From Spirosoma pollinicola (GTDB taxonomy: Bacteria; Bacteroidota; Bacteroidia; Cytophagales; Spirosomataceae): a stretch of DNA of 64,000 nucleotides. The notes under the pieces are model-generated. The model saw nothing but the letters and a program-made list of their open reading frames with translations, did not search any database and was not told where the DNA came from. Below, one piece after another: positions 24,287 to 35,020 of the stretch. Location of the stretch: NCBI RefSeq assembly GCF_002831565.1, contig NZ_CP025096.1, positions 5,819,014-5,883,013 of the forward strand. The letters are read 5' to 3'. Within the stretch, counting starts at the first letter, position 1. Each line of letters begins with the position of its first letter. Made by a program: the position numbers and the translations under genes.

Positions 24287-25777
24287 ATGGAAATTTTGGT
24301 CCTACTGTTATACGCTGTAGCCTTACTGTTGCTGTTCGTATATAACTGCGGTCAATTAAGTCTGATAATCATTTATTTGCGTTCAGAAAAAAAACGACGG
24401 GCTTTGGCTCAGTCTACGAATACAATCCCGCCGGATGAGCTTCCCAGCGTGACGATTCAACTACCCGTTTACAATGAGCTGTACGTAGTTGAACGGCTCA
24501 TTGATGCCGTGGTGAAATTGCAATACCCAATCGACAAGCTCGATATTCAGGTTCTGGATGATTCGACAGATGAAACGGTCGCTATTATTGCCCGAAAAAT
24601 AGCCGATTACAAACGCCTGGGATTCGATATTGAACACATTCGCCGTCCTGAGCGAAAGGGCTTTAAAGCGGGGGCACTAGCCTATGGCCTTACGATAGCG
24701 AAAGGCGAGTTGATGGCTATTTTCGATGCCGACTTTGTGCCTGATCCTGAGTTTCTGCTCAAGACCATTCCGCACTTTTCCGACCCGAAAGTCGCTATCG
24801 TACAAACCCGCTGGGAACACCTGAATGAAGATTTTTCGCTGATCACGCAATTGCAGGCTTTTGGCCTCAATGCCCACTTTACAGTGGAGCAAAGCGGTCG
24901 GTATGCGGCTGGTTTGCTGGCAAATTTTAATGGGACGGGGGGCGTCTGGCGTAAGGCTGCTATTGTTGATGCGGGTGGCTGGCAAAGCGATACCCTCACA
25001 GAAGATCTGGACTTGAGTTACCGGGCGCAACTGCGGGGCTGGAAGTTCGTTTACCGCGAAGATGTTGGCTCCCCCGCTGAACTGCCTGTGGCAATGAATG
25101 CGCTCAAGTCGCAGCAATATCGCTGGATGAAGGGCGCTGCTGAATGCGCCCGGAAACTGTTCGTGAACGTGCTCAAATCGCCGAGGGTGTCGTTAACGAT
25201 GAAACTGCACGCCTTCTTTCATCTCTTCAGTAGTGCCACTTTCATTCTGGTGCTCATTCTGGGCGTTATGAGTGTGCCCCTGATCTACATTCGAAACCAG
25301 CATCCTGAGTGGGAGTGGGTCTTTGTGGTCATTAACCTGTTTCAGTTTAACCTGTTGATTCTAATTACCTTCTATGGTATTCCCGTCTGGTTTTTGAAAG
25401 GAGCCAACAAAGCCCGGCTGGCCTGGTATTTTCCGATGTACTCATCCCTTATGATGGGCTTATCGCTGCATAATACCATTGCCGTTATTGAAGGCTATAT
25501 GGGGCGGAAAACGCCCTTCGTGCGTACCCCAAAGTTTAATGTTATGACAGCCGCCGATAGTTGGGCGGCTAATAAATACATCAGCCGCCGAATAAGCTGG
25601 CTCACTGTTGCCGAAGGGTTTCTGGCTTTGTATTTTTTGGGAGGTCTTGTTCTGGCCGTTTATATTCAGGACTTCCGTATGTTCTTCCTTCACATTATGC
25701 TCATGGTTGGCTTCGGTATGGTCACCATCTACTCGCTCGTTCAGGCAGTAAATCGTTCAGCACCAGTGCGTGCCTGA
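24287..25777 (+). CDS. Family 2 glycosyltransferase, cellulose synthase-like
   Basis: A 496-residue processive GT2 enzyme. One N-terminal membrane helix (MEILVLLLYAVALLLLFVYN), then the GT-A domain with VQLPVYNELYVVERL-like start, LDDSTDETV (D), AIFDADFVPDPEF (DxD), TEDLDLSYRAQLRGWKF (TED) and SQQYRWMKG (QxxRW). Four further helices lie near residues 310-490. The DxD, TED and QxxRW combination marks beta-glycan synthases such as CslA-type mannan/glucan synthases. There is no PilZ domain or bcsB/Z neighbour, so cellulose is not implied. Confidence 0.92.
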   Translation: MEILVLLLYAVALLLLFVYNCGQLSLIIIYLRSEKKRRALAQSTNTIPPDELPSVTIQLPVYNELYVVERLIDAVVKLQYPIDKLDIQVLDDSTDETVAIIARKIADYKRLGFDIEHIRRPERKGFKAGALAYGLTIAKGELMAIFDADFVPDPEFLLKTIPHFSDPKVAIVQTRWEHLNEDFSLITQLQAFGLNAHFTVEQSGRYAAGLLANFNGTGGVWRKAAIVDAGGWQSDTLTEDLDLSYRAQLRGWKFVYREDVGSPAELPVAMNALKSQQYRWMKGAAECARKLFVNVLKSPRVSLTMKLHAFFHLFSSATFILVLILGVMSVPLIYIRNQHPEWEWVFVVINLFQFNLLILITFYGIPVWFLKGANKARLAWYFPMYSSLMMGLSLHNTIAVIEGYMGRKTPFVRTPKFNVMTAADSWAANKYISRRISWLTVAEGFLALYFLGGLVLAVYIQDFRMFFLHIMLMVGFGMVTIYSLVQAVNRSAPVRA

Positions 25778-25941
25778 ATCGTTGGCATTCCTTATCAGCC
25801 ATCTCTAAAATTCATGTTTGGGCCAGACTAGCCAGAATCTGGCTTGGTAATTGTACGGGTTAAAACGTAGTATGCACGTTACCAGAATAGAAAAAAGTAG
25901 AAAGGTCGATGCTGTTGTTCGTATGCCATTTGCTTAATGCT

Positions 25942-25949
25942 TACTTTTG
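25942..25949 (+). promoter_or_regulatory. Putative -7 box (TACTTTTG) of sprA
   Basis: TACTTTTG fits TAnnTTTG in the 308-bp gap before sprA. A TTG at 25915-25917 is 24 bp upstream, slightly beyond the usual spacing. The gap also holds a small inverted repeat (CCAGACTAGCCAGAATCTGG, near 25820-25845) and otherwise nothing I recognise. The distance to the ATG at 26086 implies a long leader. Confidence 0.4.
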
Positions 25950-26085
25950 TTATCGACTCGTGCAAAAACGAAACAAACTACTGTTTTAAAAAATCTATCA
26001 GTCACTTAGACGATTGGCCCATTTTTGGCCGTTTGATAGGAGAACGTACCATACGATACTAATTCTGAACACGAAAGTACCCTCA

Positions 26086-29000
26086 ATGGTGAACCCCTAC
26101 TTTGTTCACAGTCCTGTTGTTAGCCATTTTATTCCCACCGTCAGCCGACTTCTGTTTATTCCAAATGGGTGGCTAGTATTGGGTTGCTGGCTACTATTGG
26201 GTCTGGGTGTCAGTCTGGGACAAGACCAACAACCCCCTAAGGCACCTGCCCGGCGGGGCACTACCAGCCGACGACAACAAGCTGTTACGGATTCGGCGCG
26301 TGCCGATGCGCGTCGACGTGCTATCATGCGTGCCGACTCGGCAAAACAGGCTATTCAGGATCGAAATGATAGTATTCGGGCCTTGCGCAGTGCCGGCCGG
26401 CGACCAACCGTTAACTGGCCCGACCGCCGGGCTACGCGGTTTTCGGAACGATCATCAAAATCACCGTTTATTCTTCGTGACCCTAAAGGCGTCGCTACCG
26501 ATTTTCGGCTTGGTCCCGATGGGGATATTGCCGTTACGGAGCGGGTACGCTCGGGCGTGTCGTTGTCGGGTGCGCCCATGAGCAATACCGCTACCGGTAC
26601 ATCGCCTGTGTCGGGCACCGGGGTGGCGGGTGCAGCGCCATCTACCCAGCCGGGGGGAGCCATCCAGCCCGGAGCCATTTTGCCGCCTTCTCAATTTGGT
26701 TTGCCGTATCGGCCTGCCGAAACGATTCCATTTTCGACCTATAATCAACTTCAGAATCAGCGGGTAGAGCAAAATATCTGGCGGGAATACAGTGCGAAAC
26801 GCGATGGACAAAGTGCATTGAGCGGTCGCGGATTAACGCCTAAACTCGAATTGCCACCGGTGATCGACCGGCTTTTTGGCGGTAGTCAGGTAGATTTCAA
26901 GCCCAATGGATTCGTTATGCTCGATATTGGGTATCGCTATCAGTTGGTAGATAACCCTGCCCTTCCGCTGTTGCAACGCCGGAACGGAGGTATCATATTC
27001 GATCAGCAAATCAACATTAACTTCAACGGGAAGATTGGTGAAAAACTGGGTATACTGGCCAATTTTGACACCAAAGCCAGCTTTAACTTTGAGAATGCCC
27101 TTAAGCTGAATTATAAGCCGGGAGGGGGCTTGCCTGCCTTAGGATCAGGACAGGGTTTGCCGGGTATGCCTAATTTGCCGAGCGTCCCTAATTTACCCGG
27201 AGTGCCCAATTTACCCGGCATGCCGGGTATGCCAGATGTCAACGGCTCAATTCCTAAATTTACCCCTCAGAACGAAAATATATTGCAGGGGCTTGAAGTC
27301 GGGAATATTAGCTGGGCCGTAAACAGCCAGTTGATTCCGGGCGTACAAAACCTGTTCGGTATTAAAACCCAGCTACGGTTTGGCCGACTGAATGCAACTG
27401 TGGTGGCATCGCAGCAGCGATCGCGTAAAAACGAGATTGTCTTGAGGGGCGGTACGTCTAACCGGCCGTTTGAAATCCGTGCCGATCAGTATGACGAAAA
27501 TCGACACTTTTTCCTGTCGCAGTTTTTTCGGGCCAATTACGAAGCATCGCTGAAAACATTGCCGCAGGTAACCTCGGGGGTAAATATTACCCGTGTAGAG
27601 GTGTATGTAACGAACCGCACTAACACCACCGAGTCGCTGCGGAACATTGCCGGTTTTCAGGATTTAGGAGAAGGCAACCCCTACAGTCAGACTAATCCGA
27701 TTCTATCGCCCTTTTCGCGAAACAACCGTACCCCAACAGATAATGCGGCCAATGGTCTGTTCGGCAGACTAACCGGAAGTGCTGCCAATAATGGATTCCG
27801 GCAGGTAGATCAAACGAATGATGTGTTGACGGGCAGCAGCTATCAACTGGCCAAAGGGACAGATTACGACCTGTTGCGCGGAGCTAAACGCCTGACCGAC
27901 CGTGAGTATAAACTTCAGCCCGAACTGGGCTATATCTCGCTGGTAACGGCCCTTCGGAATGACGAAATTCTGGCGGTTGCCTACGAATATACCTACCAGG
28001 GTCGGCGCTACAAAGTCGGGGAGTTGACAGAAGATTATCAGTCGCGCCAGAATAACGAGGTGCTGGTCCTGAAACTGCTTAAATCGGCCACACTGCGCAA
28101 TAATCTTCAGTTGCCTATGTGGAACCTGATGATGAAAAACATCTATTCCCTTCCAACGGCGCAGATTACCCGGCAGGGATTTCAGTTACGGGTTATCTAC
28201 AAAGACGATCTAACTGGCATCGACAACCCGAACTTACAGGAGGGAGCCATACAAAATATTCCGCTGGTGCAGGTGTTTGGTATGGATAGGCTCAACCAGC
28301 AGTTAGATGCCCAGCCCGATGGTAATTTTGATTTCGTGGAGGGGCTGACCATCGACAGTCGGTATGGAAAAATTATCTTTCCGACGCTGGAGCCGTTCGG
28401 TTCGTATCTGGCCTCGAAGCTGGGCAACGATGCCGCCTTGAGGTCCAAGTATGTTTTCGATCAATTGTACCGGACAACCCTAACCGATGCCCAGCAAATT
28501 GCCGACAAAAATAAGTTCTTCCTGAAAGGTGCCTATCAATCGGGAAACGGTGCCGAAGTGCAATTGCCATTGGGGGTCAGTGATCAATCCATTACCGTAA
28601 CGGCCGGTGGTGTGCCGCTGGTTACCGGACAGGATTATGTTTTTGAATCCCAAACGGGTCGGTTGCGCATTATTAATGAAAGCGTGACCAATTCTGGCCG
28701 CGAGATCCGAATCAGTTACGAACAGCCAGATTTATTTCAGAATCAGATTCGAACCCTTGTGGGTACCCGTCTGGATTATACCGTAAACCGGGATGCAAGC
28801 ATTGGTCTGACGGCCATGCACATGAAAGAGACCCCGGCAGGTTTCCTAACACGTGTGGCCCTTGGCAACGAGCCGGTCAACAATACGATTCTGGGCCTTA
28901 ACGCCAATATTCGCAAAGATGCGCCCGGTTTAACCCGCCTGCTCGATGCGCTGCCGGGTGTGCAGACCAAAGCCCTGTCGACGGTGCAGATCAATGCCGA

Positions 29001-32000
29001 GGTCGCCCAGCTTTTTCCGGGAACTAACCAAAAAGCCCGTAATGAAAGCTATCTGGACGATTTTGAGGCCGCCCGCACCATATTCGATCTTACCCGCCAA
29101 CCAACGCGCTGGCGGCTGGGAGCCACCCCTCAGCGCCAGCAGGCACCTATATTCCAGCAGGGTTCATTTGCCGATCCACTGCCGTTTGCCTACAACCGCG
29201 CCCGAATGTCGGTCTATACCGTTGACCCTAGTATTTTTAGCTCCGCAGGGTCGCTGGGTGTAGCCTCAAATATTGATCTGGACGACGTAAATGCCCACGT
29301 GTATGAACGTCCGTTTTTGCCGCAGGATTTGTTTCCGGGACGCTCGGCCAGGGTCGTACAGCTACCCGAAAGTATTCTGGACGTATCGTATTTTCCGTCC
29401 GAGCGGGGAATGTATAACTACAATACCAACCTGGATGCCAACGGTAACCTGCCTAATCCAAGACAAAACTTCGGGGCTGTAACACGGGCTATTTCTTCGG
29501 ATATTGATTTCGATAATGCCAACATCGAAAACGTGACCTTCTGGCTCATGGACCCCTTTGTAACGGGAGCCGCCGGGGTAGTGCGTGGCAGCAACGTCGA
29601 TACTAAAAATAAGAACAACACCACCGGCGGTAAGCTTTTCTTCAACCTCGGCGATATTTCGGAAGATGTCATTAAAGATGGTCGGTATGAGTTCGAGAAT
29701 GGTTTTCCGGCCAGCGCCGATACGGCCAGTAACCGGATTGGGGGCGTTCAGACAACAAGCTGGGGGAAAGCGCCAACACAGCAGTTTGTTACAAACGCCT
29801 TCCAGAGTGGTGTTCGTGATCGGCAGGATATCGGGCTGGATGGGCTGAGTAGTCAGCCGACTATTCCGGATGGCGTTACCTCAGAACAGGACTTTTTTAG
29901 AAATTACCTGAACACCATCAGGACGCGGGTAACTGATCCCACCGCGCTGGCCGAAATTCAACAAGATCCTTCCGGCGACGATTTTAAATTCTATTTGGGC
30001 GACGAAGCCGACCAGCAAAAATACATTGTAGCGCGGTACAAACGGTTTATGGGTATGGAAAACAACTCGCCCGAAAACACCAGCACCAACCAGTATCTAA
30101 CACCAGCATCCTCCACACTGCCTGATATTGAAGACCTCAATATCGACAACACCATCAACGACAACGAGGCCTATTACGAGTATGAAGTAGACCTGCGGCC
30201 CGGTAAGTTGGCCGTGGGACAAAAATACATTGTCGATAAAGTAACCGTCCCCTCCAAAAATGCACCCGGTGGCGTTGTTACCTGGTATCAGTTCCGGATT
30301 CCAATTCGGGAGCCGTCGGGGAAAGTGGGCAGCATTAACGGCTTTAAATCCATGCGCTTTATGCGTATGTACATGACCGATTTTGCCGAGCCTGTTGTGC
30401 TTCGTTTTGCCGAATTGCAAATGGAAGCCAACCAGTACCGCAAATACACCGGCGACCTGACCCAGCGCGGTTTGCAGGAAGTCCCTGAACCATACGATGC
30501 CAACTTTACGGTCTCGACTGTTAACGTCGAAGAAAACAGCAGCACACAAACAAGTGCGGTTGGTGGAGATAAATATACATACACGGTGCCGCCGAATTAT
30601 GTTCGCGACCGCGATTATACCCAGCCGAATGTAGTTGAGCTTAATGAGCAGTCGATGCGCCTGAGCGTCACGAACCTGCGCGATGGCGACTCGCGCGGTG
30701 CCTTTCGCAACACAAATTTCAATTTGCTGTTTCGGGAGCGGATCAAAATGTTCGTACACATGCACAATCCAGATCGGGAGAGCCTGCCGGGTGTATCGAC
30801 CTTTGTGCGGCTCGGCACCGATTATACCGAAAACTATTACGAGATCGAGATTCCTAACCTCATTAGTACCCAGCCTGGTAACCAGACATCCGAGACCGTC
30901 TGGCCTTCTTCCAATGAACTGGATCTGGCTCTGGAAGAACTTATTAACCTGAAAGCGAATCGAAACCGTCAGTTCACCCGTCGAACGTCGTTGCCCTACA
31001 CGGAGCAGTCGACAACAGGCCGTTATTTACTCACGGTGGTGGGAAACCCGGATTTGAGTTCGGTGCAGTCGGTCATGATCGGGGTTCGTAATCCAAAAAT
31101 TTCCGGCGACGGCGAACGGCCCAGAACGTTCACGGTGTGGGTCGATGAGTTCCGGGCCTATGGCTACGATCAGCACGCGGGTATGGCGGCCATTGGTTCG
31201 GTAAATATGAAGCTGGCCGATATCGGTACCCTCACCGCGTCGGGCCGAATCACGACCTTTGGCTTTGGTGGCGTGCAGACGCGCATTGGCGAACGGGCAC
31301 TCGAAACCACTACCGAAATGGGCTTTTCGTCGGCTCTGTCGATTGATAAATTTCTGCCTGCCAGTTGGGGTCTTCGCATACCGCTTTACGTTAACTATGA
31401 CCATCGGAATGTTGACCCGCACTTCGATCCGCTCGACCCTGATACACCGCTGGAAACGTCCCTCTCGACAAAATCCGAGGCCGACCGGGCCAGTTACCGC
31501 CAATTAGTACAGGACAATACAACCCGACGAGGGTACAATTTCTCGAATGTGAGAAAGGTGAAAACCGATCCAAATGCGAAAGCACACTTCTGGGATATTG
31601 AAAATTTTGCCTTTACCTATGCGTTCAACGACGCTAAGCGAACCAACATTCTCACGCAGGAATACCTCCAGCAACAGCATAAGGGCGGTATTGCGTATAC
31701 GTTCAGCAGTCAGGCGAAGCCCTTTGAGCCTTTCCGCAATGTGGCTTCCTTTGAGGCTCCCTACTTGCGCTGGCTCAAGGATTTTAACATAACCTTGCTT
31801 CCTACGCTGGTGTCTATTCGGTCGGACATGGACCGGAGTTTTATAAAAACACAACTTCGCTCATCCGATTTGACGACCAACGGGATTGTGCCTCAATTCG
31901 AGAAGTACTTTTTGTTTAATCGGTACTACGACCTCACTTGGAACCTGACACGTAGTTTGGTTCTGACCTACCATGCGCAGGCGAATGCCATAATTGATGA

Positions 32001-33795
32001 ACCCGCCGGTGATATCAACACCCAGGCCAAGCGCGACTCGATCATCAACAGCATTAAGCATTTAGGTCGGATGAAAAACTTTGTGCAGGACATCCGGGCT
32101 ACATACCGTCTGCCGTTGGACAAGATTCCGTTGCTCGACTGGATTGCCGCCGATGCCATCTATGGCGTAGGTTACCAGTTTCAGGCCAACTCCTATGGCG
32201 TTGTCGATTCGCTGGGTGTGCCGTTTGGCAACGTTCTGCGCAACAATCGTGAGCAGGGTATTACGGGGCGGGTGGATTTAATTCGGTTATATAACAAGAT
32301 CCGGTATCTGCGCTTTGCCAATACGCCGTCGCCCGTTCGGAAAAACTTTGCCCGCAACCCCGGCGATTTTGAAGATATCGAGCGGAGTGAAAGTAAAATA
32401 CTCAAGAACTTTACGCGGGCTTTGCTAACCGTACGCGGCATTAATTTCTCGTATACCCGGCAAGAGTCTACCATTCTGCCCGGTTTTCTGCCAACGCCCA
32501 AACTGTTCGGGTTAAGCGCTGATAATGCGCCGGGACTTGGATTTGTATTGGGTAATCAGGATCATAACATTATCTACAAAGCTGCCGATAAAGGCTGGCT
32601 TTCGCCAAGCACGGTATTGAATACGGCTTTCCAGCAAAACATTACCAAAAAGTTTACGGCAAGTACAACGCTGGAGCCGTTCAAAGACTTCCGAATGCAG
32701 ATCAACTGGCGTCTCGATCGTACCGATGCTTATCAGGAATACTACCGGCCCGCTACCCAGGGAGGACCCTTCGAGACGCAGACCCCCGTGCGTAGTGGTC
32801 AATTCAGTATGTCTTTCTGGTCATTCAGGACGGCATTTGAGGGGCTTAGAAAAGATAACTCATCGCCTATTTTCGATCGGTTTGAAGCCTATCGGGACAC
32901 GTTTATTAAACGATTGACAGCCGCCAGTCCGGAAGGGAAAGGACAATACAACAAAACATCGCAGGATGTCCTGATTCCGGCTTTTTTCGCTGCCTATAGC
33001 GGGCAGCCTGTCGAGAAAGCGCAGCTATCTCCTTTTTATAGTTTCCCGTTGCCAAACTGGACCGTTGCTTACAATGGCTTGTCGGGCCTGGAGTTCATAA
33101 AGAAGAAGTTTAGTGCCTTCACAATTAATCACAGCTATTCGTCAACCTATAGCGTGGGTAACTTTACATCGAACCTGGACTATGGGGCTGCTTATGTGAA
33201 TCTGGCGGTACAGAACTTTGCACCGGGTACGATTCGTGATCAGACCGGCCAGTTGCTGCCATTATTTGCAAACCAGCTAAATCAATATGTTCCGATTGTG
33301 GCGATGAGTACCATCACGATGTCGGAAAAGTTCCAGCCGTTGATTGGTGTACAACTACAAACCAAGAGCCGCATAAACGGTCGGGTAGAGTATAGCCAAA
33401 GCCGGGATGTTGCCCTGAGTTTATCCAACTCGCAGGTAGCGGAATTCAGCACAAAAGATCTGATGGTTTCGCTGGGCTTTACCAAGCAAAACGTACGGAT
33501 TCCATTCCGGATCAATGGGGCCTACAAACGTCTGAAAAACGACCTGAACTTCACCTGCAACTTAACCCTTCGCGATGCCCGCGATGTGCAGCGGAAGCTG
33601 GATGCCGAGTTTACTATTCTCAGTCGGTCTGTGTTGAATTTTCAGTTGAATCCGCAGCTTAGCTACATTGTTAACCGTCGGCTTAACTTTAACGTGTACT
33701 TTACGCGCTCGTTCAACGATCCATTTGTTTCCACGGTTTTCCCCCAGGCCACGACCTCGGGCGGTGTGCGCGTAAAGTTCAATCTGGCTGAGTAG
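26086..33795 (+). CDS. sprA: Cell-surface protein SprA (type IX secretion / gliding motility)
   Basis: A 2569-residue protein, the typical size of SprA, the giant 36-strand outer-membrane barrel that forms the type IX secretion translocon. A signal sequence lies near residues 20-45 (GWLVLGCWLLLGLGVSLG). Recognisable SprA blocks include GFVMLDIGYRYQLVDNPALP, IDQQININFNGKIGEKLGI-like text, IKTQLRFGRLNATVVASQQR, LAKGTDYDLLRGAKRLTDRE and NESYLDDFEAARTIFDL. Residues about 345-385 hold a Pro/Gly/Asn-rich run with repeated NLPGxP units. The open frame starts at a TTG (26014); I take the ATG at 26086. The downstream genes gcvH and vanZ also follow sprA in other Bacteroidota as far as I recall. Confidence 0.96.
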   Translation: MVNPYFVHSPVVSHFIPTVSRLLFIPNGWLVLGCWLLLGLGVSLGQDQQPPKAPARRGTTSRRQQAVTDSARADARRRAIMRADSAKQAIQDRNDSIRALRSAGRRPTVNWPDRRATRFSERSSKSPFILRDPKGVATDFRLGPDGDIAVTERVRSGVSLSGAPMSNTATGTSPVSGTGVAGAAPSTQPGGAIQPGAILPPSQFGLPYRPAETIPFSTYNQLQNQRVEQNIWREYSAKRDGQSALSGRGLTPKLELPPVIDRLFGGSQVDFKPNGFVMLDIGYRYQLVDNPALPLLQRRNGGIIFDQQININFNGKIGEKLGILANFDTKASFNFENALKLNYKPGGGLPALGSGQGLPGMPNLPSVPNLPGVPNLPGMPGMPDVNGSIPKFTPQNENILQGLEVGNISWAVNSQLIPGVQNLFGIKTQLRFGRLNATVVASQQRSRKNEIVLRGGTSNRPFEIRADQYDENRHFFLSQFFRANYEASLKTLPQVTSGVNITRVEVYVTNRTNTTESLRNIAGFQDLGEGNPYSQTNPILSPFSRNNRTPTDNAANGLFGRLTGSAANNGFRQVDQTNDVLTGSSYQLAKGTDYDLLRGAKRLTDREYKLQPELGYISLVTALRNDEILAVAYEYTYQGRRYKVGELTEDYQSRQNNEVLVLKLLKSATLRNNLQLPMWNLMMKNIYSLPTAQITRQGFQLRVIYKDDLTGIDNPNLQEGAIQNIPLVQVFGMDRLNQQLDAQPDGNFDFVEGLTIDSRYGKIIFPTLEPFGSYLASKLGNDAALRSKYVFDQLYRTTLTDAQQIADKNKFFLKGAYQSGNGAEVQLPLGVSDQSITVTAGGVPLVTGQDYVFESQTGRLRIINESVTNSGREIRISYEQPDLFQNQIRTLVGTRLDYTVNRDASIGLTAMHMKETPAGFLTRVALGNEPVNNTILGLNANIRKDAPGLTRLLDALPGVQTKALSTVQINAEVAQLFPGTNQKARNESYLDDFEAARTIFDLTRQPTRWRLGATPQRQQAPIFQQGSFADPLPFAYNRARMSVYTVDPSIFSSAGSLGVASNIDLDDVNAHVYERPFLPQDLFPGRSARVVQLPESILDVSYFPSERGMYNYNTNLDANGNLPNPRQNFGAVTRAISSDIDFDNANIENVTFWLMDPFVTGAAGVVRGSNVDTKNKNNTTGGKLFFNLGDISEDVIKDGRYEFENGFPASADTASNRIGGVQTTSWGKAPTQQFVTNAFQSGVRDRQDIGLDGLSSQPTIPDGVTSEQDFFRNYLNTIRTRVTDPTALAEIQQDPSGDDFKFYLGDEADQQKYIVARYKRFMGMENNSPENTSTNQYLTPASSTLPDIEDLNIDNTINDNEAYYEYEVDLRPGKLAVGQKYIVDKVTVPSKNAPGGVVTWYQFRIPIREPSGKVGSINGFKSMRFMRMYMTDFAEPVVLRFAELQMEANQYRKYTGDLTQRGLQEVPEPYDANFTVSTVNVEENSSTQTSAVGGDKYTYTVPPNYVRDRDYTQPNVVELNEQSMRLSVTNLRDGDSRGAFRNTNFNLLFRERIKMFVHMHNPDRESLPGVSTFVRLGTDYTENYYEIEIPNLISTQPGNQTSETVWPSSNELDLALEELINLKANRNRQFTRRTSLPYTEQSTTGRYLLTVVGNPDLSSVQSVMIGVRNPKISGDGERPRTFTVWVDEFRAYGYDQHAGMAAIGSVNMKLADIGTLTASGRITTFGFGGVQTRIGERALETTTEMGFSSALSIDKFLPASWGLRIPLYVNYDHRNVDPHFDPLDPDTPLETSLSTKSEADRASYRQLVQDNTTRRGYNFSNVRKVKTDPNAKAHFWDIENFAFTYAFNDAKRTNILTQEYLQQQHKGGIAYTFSSQAKPFEPFRNVASFEAPYLRWLKDFNITLLPTLVSIRSDMDRSFIKTQLRSSDLTTNGIVPQFEKYFLFNRYYDLTWNLTRSLVLTYHAQANAIIDEPAGDINTQAKRDSIINSIKHLGRMKNFVQDIRATYRLPLDKIPLLDWIAADAIYGVGYQFQANSYGVVDSLGVPFGNVLRNNREQGITGRVDLIRLYNKIRYLRFANTPSPVRKNFARNPGDFEDIERSESKILKNFTRALLTVRGINFSYTRQESTILPGFLPTPKLFGLSADNAPGLGFVLGNQDHNIIYKAADKGWLSPSTVLNTAFQQNITKKFTASTTLEPFKDFRMQINWRLDRTDAYQEYYRPATQGGPFETQTPVRSGQFSMSFWSFRTAFEGLRKDNSSPIFDRFEAYRDTFIKRLTAASPEGKGQYNKTSQDVLIPAFFAAYSGQPVEKAQLSPFYSFPLPNWTVAYNGLSGLEFIKKKFSAFTINHSYSSTYSVGNFTSNLDYGAAYVNLAVQNFAPGTIRDQTGQLLPLFANQLNQYVPIVAMSTITMSEKFQPLIGVQLQTKSRINGRVEYSQSRDVALSLSNSQVAEFSTKDLMVSLGFTKQNVRIPFRINGAYKRLKNDLNFTCNLTLRDARDVQRKLDAEFTILSRSVLNFQLNPQLSYIVNRRLNFNVYFTRSFNDPFVSTVFPQATTSGGVRVKFNLAE

Positions 33796-33854
33796 AGAAT
33801 TGCCAACAATACCCTTCGTTTGCCAGTTGCTTTACTACAACTAACCAAACTACA

Positions 33855-34916
33855 ATGAACTACAAATCACTCGGCAATACAGGTGTATTGGTATCCGAAA
33901 TTTGCCTTGGTACCATGACTTTCGGCGGTAACGGCTATTGGAAAGCAATGGGCGAACTCCAGCAAAATGCCGTTAATGATATCGTTAAAACAGCTATCGA
34001 CAATGGCATAAATTTTATTGATACCGCCAATGTCTATTCATTTGGCGAATCTGAACGCTTGCTTGGTCAGGCACTAAAATCGCTGGGCCTGTCGCGCGAT
34101 GAACTTGTCATTGCAACCAAAGTACGCGGACGTATGAGCGAAGGTAAAAACCAGGTTGGCTTGGGCCGTCTGCAAATCATGCAGCAACTGGAAGGAAGCC
34201 TCAAACGCCTTCAGGTCGACCATGTGGATCTGTATCAAATTCACGGATTTGACCCAATAACACCCCTCGAAGAAACCATGCGCGGGCTGGAAGATGTAGT
34301 TCGAAGTGGTAAGGTGCGCTACATTGGTTGCTCAAATCTGGCGGCCTGGCAGGTCATGAAGGCCAATGGCATTGCCGACAAATACGGTTGGACGAAGTTT
34401 ATTTCGACCCAGAACTATTATTCCATTGCCGGGCGCGACCTCGAAAATGAGCTGGTTCCTATGGTACAGGATCAGCAGATGGGCATCTTGCCCTGGAGCC
34501 CGCTGGCGGGTGGTTTCCTGTCGGGTAAGTACACCCGTGATAATAAACCCGAAGGCGACTCGCGCCGACTGGCCTTCGACTTTCCTCCGGTAAATCAGGA
34601 ACATGCCTACGATATTATCGACACAATGCAAACCATTGCCGAGGCTCACCATGTTTCTGTCGCCCGTATTGCCTTAGCGTGGGTGCTGGCAAAGCCCGGC
34701 GTGACGAGTGTAATTATTGGCGCAAAAAATACTGACCAGCTTCTGGACAATATCAAGGCCGTTGACGTAAGCCTGACAACCGAGCAACTTCAACAACTTG
34801 ACGAGGTTAGCGCCACACCGAAACCCTACCCGCAATGGATGATCCAGCGGCAGAGTGGCGACCGGATGGGCGCCTATAATTTTTCACCTAACCAGTCAGC
34901 GGTAGCAGCAAAGTAA
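33855..34916 (+). CDS. Aldo/keto reductase (YghZ/Kv-beta-like group)
   Basis: A 353-residue AKR starting MNYKSLGNTGVLVSEICLGT. NFIDTANVYSFGESERLLG contains the catalytic Asp and Tyr, VIATKVRGRM the Lys and DLYQIHGFDPITP the His; TSVIIGAKNTDQLLDN is the cofactor-phosphate loop. It lies 59 bp after sprA in the same direction, with no terminator recognised between them. It probably is not functionally connected with secretion. Third AKR of the window. Confidence 0.92.
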   Translation: MNYKSLGNTGVLVSEICLGTMTFGGNGYWKAMGELQQNAVNDIVKTAIDNGINFIDTANVYSFGESERLLGQALKSLGLSRDELVIATKVRGRMSEGKNQVGLGRLQIMQQLEGSLKRLQVDHVDLYQIHGFDPITPLEETMRGLEDVVRSGKVRYIGCSNLAAWQVMKANGIADKYGWTKFISTQNYYSIAGRDLENELVPMVQDQQMGILPWSPLAGGFLSGKYTRDNKPEGDSRRLAFDFPPVNQEHAYDIIDTMQTIAEAHHVSVARIALAWVLAKPGVTSVIIGAKNTDQLLDNIKAVDVSLTTEQLQQLDEVSATPKPYPQWMIQRQSGDRMGAYNFSPNQSAVAAK

Positions 34917-34923
34917 TCTGGTA

Positions 34924-34969
34924 GCAGGTAATGTGGCCCGGATATGAACGTCTACGCCACATTACTTGC
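34924..34969. repeat. 14-bp-arm hairpin after the aldo/keto reductase
   Basis: GCAGGTAATGTGGC (34924-34937) pairs with GCCACATTACTTGC (34956-34969), one mismatch. It is located between the AKR stop and gcvH and may be a terminator without T-tract. Confidence 0.6.
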
Positions 34970-35020
34970 AAATCCGGCCCCAGCTACCGTATTTTGTGGC
35001 CATAAATTAATTCCCCTACA

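Noticed and set aside
26014..26085. Upstream start for sprA
   Set aside because: The frame begins at TTG and adds 24 residues that do not form part of the signal sequence; ATG 26086 is adequate.
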